Shown here: one piece after another, positions 48,826 to 62,723 of the stretch | How positions within the stretch are numbered: position 1 is the stretch's first letter | Layout: each line of letters opens with the position of its first letter | Assembly: GCF_040412425.1 (NCBI RefSeq) | Contig: NC_089777.1 | Coordinates: forward strand, 29,629,037 to 29,693,036 | DNA: 64,000 nucleotides | Direction: 5' to 3' | Origin: Macrobrachium rosenbergii | Taxonomy: Eukaryota > Arthropoda > Malacostraca > Decapoda > Palaemonidae | Program-made: the position numbers and the translations under genes | The notes under the pieces: generated by a model | Database searches by the model: none | What the model was told of the DNA's origin: nothing | Seen by the model: only the letters and a program-made list of their open reading frames with translations

Positions 48826-49429
48826 TGTAATGTTTCTTTTCTGTCCATCGTCAGACTCAAGGGCGCGCATGTATTATGTCATGAAAAGTTTGAGCAAAGA
48901 ACCGTGTTCCATAAAACAATTTTTCCTCAAAGTGTCATCGTAAAATTTATGTGATTTACCATTGCTTCTATCATACGGTCTTTCATAAAACACACAATTA
49001 CCCACAGTTCATTTGGAGAACATTTCATATGAAAGTAAAGGCGGTTTTTGTTTACGTTCTCGAATTTAGTGTCGGTTGTTGATAATTTTGATAGGTTATC
49101 GTAAAGTCAATTATTTTCTTGCCCAAGTCTGAAGTTCATCCAGTTCTTGCCTGGGCTTGTTTCAGAACTCCTGTAATTGGTCGTCGGTTTATCCAAAAGA
49201 ATGTAACCCTTTAGCTGTGGGAAAACAGGAATTCTTAGTCATTCAACATATGATCTTAACAAGGCCAGTTCAGAAAGTGCCCCATGAAAGCTGTAATGTG
49301 TTTTTAATTCATAGTTTTTGACAGAGAAAAGGATATTCTATGCTTTTGTGGGTGATAGGTATAATGTAAGGTTATATTGGGTAAAGGTCAAGATTGGAAA
49401 ACTCGCATAAATTATTCATGTACACACAC

Positions 49430-49492
49430 ACACAGGTGTGTGTGTGTGTGTGTATCTGGAAGTGTAACATCTTGAACTACATGTCTAAGGTG

Positions 49493-49565
<73 letters not shown>
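49430..49565. repeat. (CA)n/(TG)n palindrome and (TA)n
   Basis: CACACACACA is followed by GGTGTGTGTGTG near 49424-49454, a small self-complementary hairpin; (TA)n at 49494-49565. Confidence 0.9.
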
Positions 49566-49568
<3 letters not shown>

Positions 49569-49699
49569 TATACATATATACAAATATTATAGTGTGGGTG
49601 TGGTTCAGAGATGACAGTAACCCTTGTATTGCTCTTATGGCTTAATCTGGCTTATGGCCTTAGGTTTCTAAATAGCCTTCTCATCAGTAGTTTAAGAAT

Positions 49700-51060
49700 A
49701 CTTGTCGGTGTGATTATTTGGGGCTTAATGAGCCAGTTAAGAAGTTGAAAAGTCACTAGGGGATGATGAGAATATGGGAGATGCTGAGGTATGGAAGTGC
49801 AAGGGTGATTAAATAGCTGGTCTGGATGAACTCTGAGGGAACATGTGTTAGAGGAACAAGTGTTGCTTTGTACGAAGGTAAAGGTGATAGAATATAGTTT
49901 ATGAATTATAAGGAAAATATTACTTTGTATACCAGGAAAGTGGTATGGTAGGGTCTTGATTGAGAAAGACAAATACTAGAAGAACTGGTAGGGTAAGAAC
50001 AGTGTGGTCTTATGCAGGGAAAAGGGTGTCAGTTAAGTATCTATTATGAAACGGTTATGTCAGAAATGTGAAAGTACAAGGAAAAATCTGTATGTTGGAT
50101 GTAAAAACAGAAAAAGGTCCTTGTTAGGATTGATTGAGGCAATATGGTGTGGGTTGAGGATGTACAGCAAAGTTGATAAGTTGTTGAGAGCAATAGATAA
50201 AGCTTTCATGATGAAAGTGAAATGCATTGGAATTTGTTGGTCAGAGAGTGACTGGTTTGATGTGAAAATGGTGTTGAGATACAGGTTTGTTATACTCCAG
50301 GGGCTGTCCAGTATCTTTATGGATGTGATGATGGGCCATGAAAGGAATGTGAAACGGCTGATGACCCAGTGCTGATTGGGGTTAGTGAGGAGGAACTGAA
50401 AAGACCAGTGAAAGAGTCTGGCAGTGTTTGCAGTGGGAGAAAGTTGGAAGTAAATATAAGTAATAGTTTGGTTATGAAGGTAAATGGAAACCAGGAAGTG
50501 GGCGTAGAGAAAGTGCAGTTGATTTGTATGGGGGGTATATGTATTTGATGATGGGAGGATGAAAGATTTTAGTCACAGAAGTAGTGAAACAAGGAATCTA
50601 GCAGGTCATGGGTAAAATATTGTATACTTGAATGGGTTGAGCGAACTCTCCTTTGTGGGAGTGAAGTGTGGACATTGAATACAAATGAAAGAACAAAAAT
50701 TTAAGCTTTTAAGATATATTGTTTACGTCGCATATGTGGATGAAAGGAGTGCTGAAAGGGTGAGAAATATGGAGATAATTTTGTAGAAGTTGTCAGCTTA
50801 TGTGAAAGGATGAATCAGTTGATTGAGATGGTTGGGTCATCTGGAAAGAATGGGAGATGACAACTGGTTGAAAGTTTACAGTTAGGAAGTCTTGGGAGGG
50901 AGGAAGAGAGGAATACGTAGACAGGGCTGGATAGATGGCATGAAAACAATATTTGGAAAGGATGGTGTCTCAACATCAAAGAACCGAGAGAGTGCATACT
51001 AGAAAGGGAAAGGCAGTATGAGTCTAGATGTTTGATGAGCTGCTGATGGCAGTTAAATAT
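49700..51060 (+). pseudogene. Decayed RTE-like LINE reverse transcriptase
   Basis: Blocks in order on the plus strand: EMLRYGSARVIK-like (49770-49820); ALYEGKGDRIEYS (49868-49900); PGKWYGRVLIEK (49930-49970); the 110-codon frame 50046-50375 with KLLRAIDKAF and ESDWFDVKMVLR; a frameshift into ADDPVLIGVSEEELKRPVKE, where the catalytic ADD survives (50357-50365); SGRKLEVNISNSLVMKVNG; CGSEVWTLNTNERTK; and a GREERGIRRQG tail ending near 51010. A 3' UTR (CATGGGAGCCACCACCTGTC) follows. Same family as 14295-16330 by shared block order. Endonuclease absent; many stops; inactive. Confidence 0.78.
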
Positions 51061-51849
51061 GAATGTGAGAATAGTCTTTCCTTTTCATGGGAGCCACCAC
51101 CTGTCACAGGGAAAGGATTGATTGTGAGAAATTTTTTCATTGGAAATCCCTTAACCTGGTTATGTACTTTGTGTAAATACTGATAATTCCAAGGGAAACA
51201 GTTGAAGTACTCTCAGCATCTTACAGTTTATTGATGTGAATGGAACTGGACAAAGCATTACGTAATTTTTTTTTTTTTGGTTTTACAGTGTCACAGACCA
51301 AGGTTATTTGGACCACCAGCAGGGCAGTACATTATAAATATATATTGTCAGAAATTAAGCATACTCTGACGCTGAATGACTTGCTATAGTTGTAACTCCA
51401 AATCACGAACCCAAGTCCTGCATCCATTTTCTCAGTGATTCCCTCAAGCAAGATGAGAACTTATTACTTGTTTCAGGAATGAAGTATATTACGGCAGCGA
51501 ATAACATGAAGTACAGTACTAGCGCTGCAACTGATCTCCGCTGTTGTCCATTCCTTCGTAGAGGCATTACCGCAAGCGAGACAAAATGACGCACATAGTT
51601 CAAGTTATGGTACCTGCTGAAAGGCTTCTCGATACATCATGTTATTTTTACAACTTGATGAGACGTGAGAGGTTAGGGTTACGGAAGGAGGAAATGTTCG
51701 TATGCGGGTGTTGCTGTCGCGTTGGAGTTGGTTAGGAAGAGCGGTTGAAGAGTTAAGTTTGTTCATTTCAGATTGACTGGTTGAGTGCAGCTGGTTGTTT
51801 TTAAAGAAGTTTCTCCCTGTGCTGGGGAAGGTAGATTATTTTTATTGAA

Positions 51850-52050
51850 ACTTTGGCGTTTTTATTGAAATGAATATAATAGCTTTCAAAAACAACGCGT
51901 TTCTTGTTGGTGTGGTACTATATTTCTTTTGCTGTGTTGAAAAGTATTGTTATTACTGAAGCTCTGTTTTTTTAATTTGAATTAGTATAATATCTTCCAA
52001 AAAGAACATGTTTCTCGTTGATGTGGATAATACATTTCTTTAACTCTAGT
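51850..52050 (+). repeat. Diverged ~112-bp tandem duplication
   Basis: AATGAATATAATAGCTTTCA ... TTTCTTGTTGGTGTGG at ~51868 resembles AATTAGTATAATATCTTCCA ... TTTCTCGTTGATGTGG at ~51980. Old, with ~20-25% differences by eye. Confidence 0.55.
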
Positions 52051-52225
52051 CTTGTTGTTTCGCATGAATAAAACATGATCAAATATCTTGCATTATGTAT
52101 GGTATGTTGACATGCCAAGTGATTCCATGACTTCGTGTTGCCGAAGAATTTGTCCCAAGAAATAGAGTCACTCTTCAGCTTTAGGGTCTGATGACACAGG
52201 AAGTGGTGAACTTTTCAATATTATA

Positions 52226-52580
52226 TAGAAATTCTCAGGAATGAGTTGTAAAGATCACCGCTGTAATAAGTTATTTAGAAAAATTTCTCTTATCGTTTAA
52301 GGAATGCGATAAGATTGAGAAGGATCGGTTAGAGCAATCCTCAAGTTTTTTAAAACATATATGGCAGGATTTTAAGAATGAGTTAAAAGAAATTCTCAGG
52401 CATAAGTTGTACAGATCGTCTCTATGATAAGTAAGTTCAAAGTGTTGCCCTAATTATATCGGGAATTATTTAACATTGAGAAGACTGTTAAATTATTTAA
52501 AATTGAAAAGATTCTGTTAAAGTAATCCGTAAGTCTTTTAAAAGGTATATGGCAGCGTTTTAAGAATGATCCAAAAGAAC
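52226..52580 (+). repeat. Diverged ~161-bp tandem duplication
   Basis: AAATTCTCAGGAATGAGTTG at 52230 and AAATTCTCAGGCATAAGTTG at 52391 start two collinear units. Both end in GGCAG-TTTTAAGAATGA. A third unit seems to begin near 52570 and then fade. Confidence 0.65.
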
Positions 52581-53219
52581 TAAGTATTTCTGTTATCCTT
52601 TACAAGAACACTTGAGTTAATTATTTTTGGAATTATATAAAAGTACAGTAGTCTCTTGAATAGGTTATTAGTTTTCAGTTGGGTAAACAATGAGATGAAT
52701 CATGGAAGCTTTACGGAAACGTAGGTCACTTACGCACGGACCCTTATTGTTGACCTTGAGAGCGTGTTTCTGACAGTAGCGAAAGGGCCTCACATTCTTA
52801 GCCTTTTTTCCATTCCATGGAATGTTTGTGCCTCGATCGATGTGTTTAGGTACTCCCAAAGGGACTAATTTAGGTCATGAAGGCCATCATTACCTTTGTA
52901 CTGCTGGTCTGGTATTTCCAAGTAGTGATAAGAAATGGGCTCCGAATTTCTCTAGGGTATTTCTTTTTAGGAAGGTAAAGGGAGTTTGTAAGTTTATTGG
53001 TATGTGGTACCTGTTGTAAACTTACTGAAAACGGACTAAGTAGAAAGCTTAGAATGATTACATGGCATTTTCTCGCCTTTAATGCTAAAGAGGTGCGTTC
53101 ATACCATTGAGAATTCCTTGACGTTGATGTTTTCAAGCAAATATCGGGTTTCTGCTTGTTCCTTCGTTTGTTTTGAACTAGAGAAAAAAATAAAGAGTTT
53201 TCATCGAATTCTCTTCCGC

Positions 53220-53988
53220 TTTTCCATTTATTTAATTTTTTTTATCTACTGTTACCGATTTATTCATGACAGCTTTTTGAAATTTCAGTTAAAGCTCAGT
53301 AGAGGACAGTTACTAAATACAAGGAATGCAGGTTTACAAATGCCTAGTTTGTTTGTTTTTAAGCCAAATTATGATCCAATTTTCCTGTCGTCTGACCACT
53401 TGAGATTTATTATAAATTTTGACCAACATGAATGTCCAAAACTTTCTAGGCAGTCTAGAGGAACCTCTGTCTTTTCGCGTATAACATATATCAAGAATTT
53501 TCCTTGGTTCTTATATATGTCTATGTGTCACTTTCCTTCCCTTTTTCTATAGGAAGGAGAGTCACAAGACATGGCCATATGAGGCTATCAGTCGAGAAAC
53601 ATGCCAAGCGCCATCCTGGGTCAGAGTATTTTTTAATTTAATTTATTATATTTTAAAAATGGCACTTGGCATGTTTCTCGACTGAAAAGCTCATATATAA
53701 GAAAGAACTAAAGCAAATTCTTGGTATGTGTTATAAACGAAAAGACAGAGGTTCCTCTAGACTGGCAAGAAAGTTTTGGAAATTCGTGTCAGTCAAAACT
53801 TGGAACAAATCATAATGGTCTGATGCAAGAAACAATACAGTTTGGCCCATAGTCCAACAAAGTAGGCACTTGTAAACCTGCATTCTTTGTTTTTAGCAAA
53901 TGTCCTCTACTGAGCTTTAACCAAGATTTCAATAAGCTGTTATGAATAAATCGGTACCATAAAAGAAAAAAATGGAAGAAATGGAAAT
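53220..53988. repeat. Large imperfect inverted repeat (~770 bp)
   Basis: Left arm 53220-53613, right arm 53659-53988, centre ~45 bp. The inner ends pair as GTCGAGAAACATGCCAAG / CTTGGCATGTTTCTCGAC. Farther out, CAGTCTAGAGGAACCTCTGT pairs with ACAGAGGTTCCTCTAGACTG, and TTACCGATTTATTC with GAATAAATCGGTACC. The left arm carries an extra ~62 bp (~53525-53588) that itself folds (GTCACTTTCCTTCC / GGAAGGAGAGTCAC). The 156-codon plus frame 53082-53552 lies in the left arm, and part of its frame is also open in the right arm read inversely. No protein family is recognised. Confidence 0.8.
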
Positions 53989-55962
<1,974 letters not shown>

Positions 55963-56521
55963 TGTGCGTGTATTTCTAGGCATTTTACAGATTCCTTCCA
56001 AGAAAGATAGATAGTGTAAATAATGATTACGTTACATTCTCATTGGATCTTGATTAGTGCTGACTCTTCATTAAATCACAGACACTTGCAGTGTTAGATT
56101 GCACGTCAATCTTTGTGTTTTCACGCTTCATAACCTATTAATTATCGTTAGATTACATTAAACATGGTTACAGATCATTATGATCTAATATGTGGATCGG
56201 CAGATCCATATAATGTATAATTGTTATAATCTGAATGATGCTTTATTTCCGAGGCAACGCGTGGATTTTAGTCTATCAGTCTTTCAGTTCCTTTAGCATA
56301 CACCAGGGACCTCCTCCAAACATTACTGCTTCATCTCCGTCATAATTAAACATCTTCGTTGTAACCAATGGTAAAATATATTTTATTCCAGGCACCCCTG
56401 CCTTACTTCCCTACATTTACTGCCTTGCATATTCTTCCTAAGATCACTCCCATTATTACTATTTAACCAGACTTCACCATAGGAATGGCTGTGTTTGTCC
56501 GTGTAATTTCTTGACCGTTAT

Positions 56522-57177
56522 TCATTTCTGCTAGGTTCTTTTGAATGTGCATCTCTTAATGTGGAATGCACTTGGTCGGTAACATTCTTTTATGTTGACT
56601 TAATCATTTCTGCTAGGTTCTTTTGAATGTGCATCTCTTAATGTGGAATGCACTTGGTCAGTAACTTTCTTTCATGTTGACTTAATCATTTCTATTAGGT
56701 TCTTTTGAATGTGCATCTCGTAATGTAGAAGGCACTTGGTCAGTAACATTCATTTATGTTGACTTAATCATTTCTGCTAGGTTCTTTTGAATGTGCATCT
56801 CTTAATGTGGAATGCACTTGGTCAGTAACTTTCTTTCATGTTGACTTATTCATTTCTATTAGGTTCTTTTGAATGTGCATCTCTTAATGTATAAGGCACT
56901 TGGACAGTAACATTCTTTTATGTTGACTTATTCATTTCTACTAGGTTCTTTTGAATGTGCATCTCTTAATGTAGAATGCACTTGGACAGTAACATTCTTT
57001 TATGTTGACTTATTCATTTCTACTAGGTTCTTTTGAATGTGCACCTCTTAATGTAGAATGCACTTGGTCAGTAACATTCTTTTATGTTGACTTATTCATT
57101 TCTACTTGGTTCTTTTGAATGTGCATCTCTTAATGTAGAATGCACTTGGTCAGTAACATTCTTTTATGTTGATCCTT
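56522..57177 (+). repeat. 82-bp minisatellite, 8 copies
   Basis: TCATTTCTGCTAGGTTCTTT starts units at 56522, 56604, 56686, 56768, 56850, 56932, 57014 and 57096, an exact 82-bp spacing without indels. Copies differ by a few substitutions, and variants alternate (CTGCTAGG/GTGGAATG against CTATTAGG/GTAGAAGG), suggesting 164-bp duplications of unit pairs. No flanking inverted repeats. Confidence 0.93.
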
Positions 57178-57366
57178 CTGCCCACTTTTATTTGTCTCCC
57201 AAAATTCCCAACTCTTTTGCTCGAGATCTTTCTTCATATTGTATCTAATTCACTTTCAGCTTTTATTCTGCATAACCTTTTATTTACTTTCAGCTTTCGT
57301 TTTGTCTGACCTTTTAGTGACTTTCATTTTGTATAACGTTTTATTGACTACACTTTTTTTGTATAA

Positions 57367-57369
<3 letters not shown>

Positions 57370-57437
<68 letters not shown>
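57370..57437. repeat. (TC)n microsatellite
   Basis: About 34 CT units. Confidence 0.95.
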
Positions 57438-57440
<3 letters not shown>

Positions 57441-58586
57441 TTTATCAGTTCCCACATTTCACCATTTATTCATGCACATCTTTGATTTTCCCCATAGTCT
57501 GTTGATATCATGCCCCTAATGGACGCACTTGCTTGTCTGCAATGGTTCACCAGTATGGCTTCAACTTCTAAAATGTTTCCTGATTACATCTAACTTTTGA
57601 CATTCACTATGTAAATATATTCACAGTGTTCGCCCTGACTTTTATTGAACGGATATTTTTCTAATAAACATTTTTTCTTTCTCTCATGAAACCTAAGTGC
57701 TGTTGATGCTTAGACCGATGTATTTGCGTCTCATCATAATTTCCTTACTCAATTTTGTTTTACTCGTAAATTATATATTACAGTATTCTTGTACCTTGAA
57801 CCTCCAAAAATTTACGTCATGAGTCAGAATATTTTGTTTCTTAAACTACAAATGCTCTCGTTTCTGCTGCCGTTTTAAGACTTGACAGTTCAGCCTCTTG
57901 GGTAATACTTTACTTCCTTTCGTGAGTCCTTACCGTCCCTGCACCCTCATACTGATATTGTTTAAGATAGGGATCTCCGTGTTCACTACACCATGTTGCT
58001 GAACGCTTCCTTGACTGATCTTAGTTTTAATGAAGGTGACTCTGGGTTTGGAAACAGACAGTCGGGTGTCTCTTACAAGATCATATGTGATCACACCAAA
58101 CATCTGTTATTCCTGCTTAGGTTATTTCAGATTTTAGGAGCTACAATTACTGTAATGACCACAAGCTCACACCAGTTCCTCTGTACTTCGCTTTCTGTGG
58201 TACTTTTGAAGGAGTTTAGCATGATGACCTGTATTCATTATGCATTATTCCTGAGCTATCAGGGTGGGGCTGGGGTCTGAAATTGTCCTTTTCCTCATTA
58301 GAAGTTGAATTTAAGCAGGAATGTATATCTCTTCTTGGAAAACTGTCTTTTACTGCTTTCCAAGCTGCGCGAACCATTGGAAAGTATACGTAGGTTTGTC
58401 AGGTTACACTGTAAAAAGGAAACAAAAGTCTGGCTGCATACCTCGAACTATTCCGTCCTTCTGGCAATCCTAAAGCATTTACGAAAATTAATATATATCT
58501 CTATTGTCTCCCCTCTTTCGACATAATTACTATAACTATTCTATTCGAGACGTGGCACTCGTATGTGCCATTTGCTTTCCACTAAC
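57438..58586. other. No gene recognised
   Basis: Unique sequence; plus frames at 57993-58280 and 58305-58526 (95 and 73 codons) show no known domain and no repeat. Confidence 0.4.
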
Positions 58587-58594
58587 TCCTAGAC

Positions 58595-58967
58595 CAGTGG
58601 TTTTCAACCTTTTTGTGCCTGTGGCCCATTTTTGGCATCCTTAAATACTCATGGCCCACTGCCCTTCAGAATTGTGTAATGATAATAGAAGTATTATAAA
58701 CCATTTTCAGAACACCTTATTAGTTTTACATTTCCAGTTATGGAATTACTCTTCAAAATACTTTTTTTTTAGTTATTTTCATTTATGAAAGAAAGCACTG
58801 GCTTGCATTTACTGTAAATAAATCATGTGCATTGTAATCAAAACTCAAATTACACTTTTTCACTTATGAAATTAAGCACTGGCCTGGATTTACTGTAAAT
58901 GATTTTTCATTTTTTAAATACTATTTTGAAGATGTTCGTAGCATGGCCCACAGGTTGAAAACCACTG
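58595..58967. mobile_element. hAT-type MITE with 8-bp duplication (2)
   Basis: Ends CAGTGGTTTTCAACCT and GGTTGAAAACCACTG, with GTGGCCCAT / ATGGCCCAC further in. A perfect 8-bp duplication, TCCTAGAC, lies at 58587-58594 and 58968-58975. Two internal sub-repeats (AAGCACTGGCTTGCATTTAC and AAGCACTGGCCTGGATTTAC) are ~70 bp apart. Different interior from the element at 47938, so a separate hAT family. Confidence 0.93.
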
Positions 58968-58975
58968 TCCTAGAC

Positions 58976-61900
58976 AAATCCACGTCAGATGAACCTTTTC
59001 CTTTCCATAGAATCACGCTCTTGTATAGTCACTTTTATGAAGGATGGCTATACCGTCCCCTTGTTTTTTATTTAAAGAAAATATGGAAAGCCTTTGAACC
59101 CCGACTCGGCGTTTTGTGTTTACAGTACCCGAAATTTCAAAGCTTTCTCTCTTAGTATCGATTTTGTATTTCTAGCATATTTTGTGATACTTATGTTTGT
59201 GGTGATGTAATAATTTGTGATACATGTGTTTGTGGTAGTTTAAAAGTTAAAGGTGTTGGAAATATTTTATGTGCTGGCTTAGCTTAACTTGGAAAGGTAT
59301 GCTAGTTTGTGTATCTTTTCATTATTATAAAATTGTAGATTACCGCATGTCCGGACATGCCAGTGGATAAGTAATACGATGCTGGGATGTGGTGTAATCA
59401 TTATGAATGTCCCGTCCGTGATCAGGTATAAGATGTGAAGTTTAAAATTTCTGAAGCAGGATGGACATTGTCCTCTCTGAAATCTAAGGAAATAAATAAA
59501 AAAAACTTTAATAGGTAGCGTTTTACACTTACAAGAAAATAACTTTTAATATTTTATTGTGGAAATGATACACAGAATTTACATAATCTAATATGTAAGT
59601 ATATGCTCCTCCAAGTGATTCCATTCAGTATTCTTGTCAAGTTTCATGACAAGAGAAGAATGTGAAAGTAGATTTAATTATTCCAGGTATTTTTATTCAT
59701 TCAGTTACTTGATGGAAGTCCTGGTTTTGGGCGGGGAGAGAAGAGGGCTGGTTTTAGGTGGTCACATTACAAATTGATGTGGGATGTGTTGACTGAATAT
59801 GACTGTTTTAGCAGCTGAATTCTCCTGGAGAGTGAGTGACCACAAGAGTTGAAGTTTGATCTTGGCTCATATTTCGTGCGTTTTGCAGGCGGTAAAATGA
59901 TAATAATAATAATAATAATAAAGTGCTTACTGACAGTCGGCCTAACTATGCAGTCACCAGCAAGACTGACCTCAGATTATAATAGATAGGCCGGAAGTTG
60001 CAGCTGTCATAGTTTTCATTTTGGTAACAGAAGATAAACCTCACTCAAGATATTAGATTTGTATTTCAAGCACGTACAGAAATTTGGCCTGGAAATTCTG
60101 CAATATATTTTAAGGAAATTAAGACAATCTTTACACGAGGTCTAAATAGTACATATGGCAGCACATTCGGGTTATTTTTTAACAGCAAGGCATTTTTTAT
60201 AAATTACGGAACCTTCCTGAGCGCTCTCTTGTGATAGATTAATTATCATTCTTATTTTGCTCGGTATCTGTAAGTCTACCATCATTAGCCTACTGAACAT
60301 AGGCCTAAACAGGCGCTGTCTCTCTCTCTCTCATTGATATCTTCATTCAGGCTCATCTCAGTGTTCTTTTAGTTAAGAAATTCAAAGTAGTGAGTCTTTT
60401 AACAAATCGAGACATGCACAAGAGGTAATTGCTTGTATTGTGGCCAGTTTTCATGGGATGAAAGTTGTCGTTTATTTAATATTAGAATAGCCAGTTAGAG
60501 TTTTGGGCAATTTAATCTCCAAATTAGGCATTTGCCAAGTTTCACATTCACATCAGATGAACATCGACAGTTATCTACTTTTTCGTTACTGACTTTTTCA
60601 TTTTTATCTCCTGTAGCTTTTCATGGCATGGATAATTTTTTCCATTTGTATTTTGTTTTTGATTTTTTATAACAGGATGAAGGATTTTGGTTTCCATATC
60701 TCATGATTTGATCATTAATTTTGCCGGACGTCTGCTGCGATTAAAGAAAGGAGGGTCATAATCAATGAGGACACTTCTTCTTCTTCATAATCAATGAGGA
60801 CACTTCTTCTTCTCCTTCTTCTTCTTTTTCAGATTAGTGCCGTTTCTATAAGGGGTCGCCTTTTTGGGTGAGCAAAGATGAGGACGCTAATTTTCAAAAA
60901 TACGGCAACCGGAGGAAAAACACTTAGTGTGATAATTATAAAACGTGTCCTTTTTTCCAGTATCAGAAATCCCAAGTATTTCATCACATATAGAATATAA
61001 GAATAATTTAGTTAGTCTTCACTTCTCTCGATCAGTAAAGTATCAGCTTTGAGTCTGCTTAATATTTGTATGGGTGACCCTAAAAAAATGATTGTTGGAA
61101 ACTTTCCACAGGCCTCTGAACTCTATTGTAAGAGACAGACAGACAGAGAGTTATTATCGCATAAAGATTTTAATTATCGCATAAAAATTTGAAGCAGCAG
61201 ATAAAACGAAGTTTCATCATTCGTAAAAGGTTTGCGAAGCTACGAGAATAGACTTAGGCTCGGCTTATGGCCTGCACAGATGGTTTCATGCTCAAACTAT
61301 AAGACAAGCAACATAGTGTTGCTTCTGTAGTCATGTATTGCCCCTCGAACAATCACACTCCAAAATCATTAGTACAGTTGACAACTGTTGTATGTATTGT
61401 AACATTGTAAACCTCAAGACTACACTGGACTATAAAGGGACAATTCAGATCTTTCTTTATGTTAATAAATCAAAAGAAAAAAAGCCTTCTGTAATGTGCT
61501 TCTTTTTTATTTACATCAACATCTCACTTGGCTAACGTAATTCAAATTCAAAACACTTCAGCCGGTGACCTTTGCTTTAAGTTATCAGGAATAAGCTTGC
61601 GCCTGCAGTTGTCAAGCGACAAATGGTGACAGTCGGCGTTTTCGTACAAATTCCCAGACGTTTTGACTTTCGGGAACCTTCTATATTGGTAAAGTAGTCA
61701 CGTAGACACTATGCTGAATCTCTGTGTGGTGTAACGCCAGGTTTAATATTATCTTATGTTCTTTTATTTTTGTTTTGAGACATAAACTGTATGTAAGCGC
61801 TTACAGCCAATTTTAGATTAAGATCGCTTCAGAAAAGCTCACACCCCTTTCGTCTAAAACGCCTATCGCAGCCCCTCGGTCTCTGAAACTGCTGGCGTGA

Positions 61901-62229
61901 CGCTGAAGTCGCTCTAGTCTAGAAGGTTCGTACGTTAGAGCAGCGCCATTTCCCCATTTACCCGGATATTCACTTACCCTTGAGAGTCTCCTTTCGTTGC
62001 CACAGAGTTGCATGAGAGGTGCTGCTTTGAGAATGTGGAGCATTCCTTGCGATGGGTATTTGGGAATACCTTTGAGGACACGTCATAGTCAGGGAGGGAT
62101 AATCTTCCAAGTTCTAATACCACTAATCTAGACATGCACTGCCGATTATCTAACAGTTATGTAATTTTATAAATGAACGGTATAGATCCGTACTTAAACG
62201 GTGTACATGCGTTATAGATGAATGTATGT
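58976..62229. other. Unique sequence, no gene recognised
   Basis: Contains (AAT)n at 59899-59922, a 29-bp direct duplication (TCATAATCAATGAGGACACT at 60756 and 60785), and a GC-richer patch at 61820-62050 with a short minus-strand frame next to a consensus splice donor (see findings). Confidence 0.4.

Positions 62230-62722
<493 letters not shown>

Positions 62723-62723
<1 letters not shown>

Noticed and set aside
51263..51350. Poly-T/TTTTACAG acceptor as SLC5 exon 2
   Set aside because: The phase-0 translation (CHRPRLFGPPAG...) lacks every SLC5 motif and soon meets a stop.
56522..57177. Regularly spaced repeats suggesting a CRISPR array
   Set aside because: Units are head-to-tail without spacers, there are no cas genes, and the DNA is eukaryotic.
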